Of a DNA stretch of 10,809 nt, positions 9,454 to 10,809 are shown in pieces. The position numbers and the translations under genes were made by a program. Positions within the stretch are counted from its first letter, which is position 1. The number at the start of each line of letters is the position of its first letter. Source of the DNA: Sphingomonadales bacterium (GTDB lineage: Bacteria > Pseudomonadota > Alphaproteobacteria > Sphingomonadales > Sphingomonadaceae); contig JAIVHR010000026.1 in NCBI GenBank assembly GCA_020200935.1, positions 6,475-17,283 of the forward strand. Reading direction: 5' to 3'. A model generated the notes under the pieces. The model made no database searches, was not told the DNA's origin, and saw only the letters and a program-made list of their open reading frames with translations.

Positions 9454-9831
9454 ATGGGCCAGCAGAAAAATCCCCGCAGGGTGGCGGAAAACGAGGCTTT
9501 CGCCGTCGGCGCGCAGATCCGCGGTTCGGCGCAGAAGCTCAATCTCGTCGCTGGCCTCATTCGCGGCAAGAAGGCGGAAGAGGCGTTGAACGTGCTCTCC
9601 TTCTCGAAGCGCGCGATGGCGGTCGACGTCAGGAAGGTGCTGCAGTCGGCGATCGCGAATGCGGAGAACAACCACAATCTCGACATCGACGCGCTGGTGA
9701 TCAGCGAAGCGAGTGTCGGCAAGGCTCTGACGATGAAGCGCTGGCGCGCCCGCGCCCGCGGCCGCTCGGCGCGGATCGTCAAGCCGTTCAGCCGCATCCG
9801 TATCGTCGTCCGCGAAGAGGAAGAAGCGTAA
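9454..9831 (+). CDS. rplV: 50S ribosomal protein L22
   Basis: L22 contacts all domains of 23S rRNA and its beta-hairpin lines the exit tunnel next to L4. The open frame extends upstream to 9328, but that part overlaps rpsS in another frame. ATG 9454 gives the expected alphaproteobacterial start [15 protein letters not shown], 125 residues in all, with AAGGG (9441-9445) 8 nt upstream. Recognisable blocks are [24 protein letters not shown] (22-45), [19 protein letters not shown] and the arginine-rich tunnel hairpin [25 protein letters not shown], which aligns without gaps to the E. coli hairpin. It overlaps rpsC by one base (TAATG). Confidence 0.97.
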   Translation: MGQQKNPRRVAENEAFAVGAQIRGSAQKLNLVAGLIRGKKAEEALNVLSFSKRAMAVDVRKVLQSAIANAENNHNLDIDALVISEASVGKALTMKRWRARARGRSARIVKPFSRIRIVVREEEEA

Positions 9832-10529
9832 TGGGTCACAAATCCAACCCGATCGGCATGCGCCTCCAGATCAACCGGACCTGGGACAGCCGCTGGTATG
9901 CGGACGGCCATGATTATGGCCGGCTGCTGATGGAGGATCTCAAGATCCGCCGCTACATCATGGAGACGATTCCGCAGGCGGCGATCTCGAAGGTCGTCAT
10001 CGAGCGTCCGGCCAAGCTCTGCCGGATCTCGGTCTATGCCGCGCGCCCGGGCGTGATCATCGGCAAGAAGGGCGCCGATATCGAGAAGCTGCGCAAGAAT
10101 CTCGCCGCGATGACCGAGAGCGACGTGTCGCTCAACATCGTCGAGATCAGGAAGCCCGAAGTCGACGCCAAGCTCGTCGCCCAGTCGGTCGCCGACCAGC
10201 TCGAACGGCGCATCGCCTTCCGCCGCGCGATGAAGCGCGCCGTCCAGTCGGCGCTGCGGCTCGGCGCCGAGGGCATCAAGATCACCTGCGGCGGCCGCCT
10301 TGGCGGCGCCGAGATCGCGCGCACCGAATGGTATCGCGAGGGCCGCGTGCCGCTCCACACATTGCGCGCCAATGTCGATTACGCCGAAGCCGTGGCGAAG
10401 ACCGCCTACGGCATCTGCGGGGTCAAATGCTGGATCTTCAAGGGCGAGATTCTCGGCCACGATCCGACCGCCCAGGACCGGCTGATGGTCGAGGCGCAGA
10501 CTTCGGGCGTCCGCCCGGCGCGGCGTTAG
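9831..10529 (+). CDS. rpsC: 30S ribosomal protein S3
   Basis: S3 lies at the mRNA entry tunnel and contributes to ribosomal helicase activity. The 232-residue product starts [12 protein letters not shown] and contains a type II KH domain with the GxxG loop G78-K-K-G81 in [15 protein letters not shown]. The S3 C-terminal domain follows with [21 protein letters not shown], the conserved [28 protein letters not shown] and [10 protein letters not shown]. Length is typical of alphaproteobacteria. The ATG overlaps the rplV stop in TAATG, with GAGGAAGAAG purines just upstream. A 22-nt gap leads to rplP. Confidence 0.98.
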   Translation: MGHKSNPIGMRLQINRTWDSRWYADGHDYGRLLMEDLKIRRYIMETIPQAAISKVVIERPAKLCRISVYAARPGVIIGKKGADIEKLRKNLAAMTESDVSLNIVEIRKPEVDAKLVAQSVADQLERRIAFRRAMKRAVQSALRLGAEGIKITCGGRLGGAEIARTEWYREGRVPLHTLRANVDYAEAVAKTAYGICGVKCWIFKGEILGHDPTAQDRLMVEAQTSGVRPARR

Positions 10530-10551
10530 TTTTTAAAGAAGGTACGGCACC

Positions 10552-10809
10552 ATGCTGCAACCCAAGCGCACCAAGTTCCGCAAGGCCTTCAAGGGCCGCA
10601 TCCATGGCAATGCCAAGGGCGGAACCGAGCTCAATTTCGGCGCCTATGGCCTGAAAGCCATGGAGCCCGATCGCATCACGGCGCGCCAGATCGAGGCCGC
10701 GCGCCGCGCGATCACGCGTCACATGCGCCGCCAGGGGCGTCTGTGGATCCGCATCTTCCCCAACGTTCCGGTGTCGAAGAAGCCGGCCGAGGTCCGTCAG
10801 GGCAAGGGC
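10552..10809 (+). CDS. rplP: 50S ribosomal protein L16 (cut by window edge)
   Basis: L16 organises the A-site side of the large subunit and is a late assembly protein. The first 86 residues are present, ending exactly at the window edge, out of about 140 expected. They begin [19 protein letters not shown] and include [27 protein letters not shown] (28-54) and [26 protein letters not shown]. Arg82 in EVRQGKG corresponds to E. coli Arg81, the residue hydroxylated by YcfD/RoxA. AAGAAGG (10536-10542) lies 9 nt before the ATG. The usual next genes, rpmC and rpsQ, would lie beyond the window. Confidence 0.97.
   Translation, partial: MLQPKRTKFRKAFKGRIHGNAKGGTELNFGAYGLKAMEPDRITARQIEAARRAITRHMRRQGRLWIRIFPNVPVSKKPAEVRQGKG

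Overview
The window is a GC-rich stretch of an alphaproteobacterial chromosome, most likely from a sphingomonad (order Sphingomonadales). The assignment is my reading of protein signatures: the S12 C-terminal half, a 396-residue EF-Tu, the S10 and L22 N-termini, and an L3 with a long acidic tail. It carries the adjoining str (rpsL-rpsG-fusA-tuf) and S10 (rpsJ-rplC-rplD-rplW-rplB-rpsS-rplV-rpsC-rplP...) operons. No tRNA, rRNA, CRISPR array or mobile element is visible.

Layout. Bases 1-1192 hold a minus-strand, membrane-anchored serine hydrolase of the beta-lactamase/class C fold, cut at its C-terminal end by the window edge. A 378-bp divergent gap follows. It holds a good sigma70-type promoter (TTGACC-N17-TATATG, 1317-1345) and a roughly 220-nt leader with foldable hairpins in front of rpsL. 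The str operon runs 1571-5831 and ends in a rho-independent terminator at 5848-5890. The S10 operon begins at rpsJ (5963). An unusually long 192-nt gap with several strong hairpins and a U-tract lies between rpsJ and rplC. From rplC onward the genes are tightly packed (gaps of 1-22 nt or short overlaps) to rplP, which is cut by the right edge.

Function. All genes from rpsL on build or drive the ribosome: S12, S7, S10, S19 and S3 of the small subunit; L3, L4, L23, L2, L22 and L16 of the large subunit; and the elongation factors EF-G and EF-Tu. The serine hydrolase appears to be an unrelated neighbour.

Most notable points. (1) rplC, an essential gene, has an exact 10-bp tandem duplication (ATGGGCATGA twice, 6494-6513) that puts its natural start, with a good ribosome binding site, out of frame with the rest of L3. 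This is either a sequence/assembly error or a real lesion or recoding site. (2) The rpsJ-rplC gap looks like an attenuator-type leader. (3) S12 has Arg at position 88, where Lys-to-Arg change gives streptomycin resistance in other bacteria. (4) L3 carries a 78-residue, strongly acidic C-terminal tail. Otherwise this is an ordinary core-genome region, and I see no new defence or mobile system.
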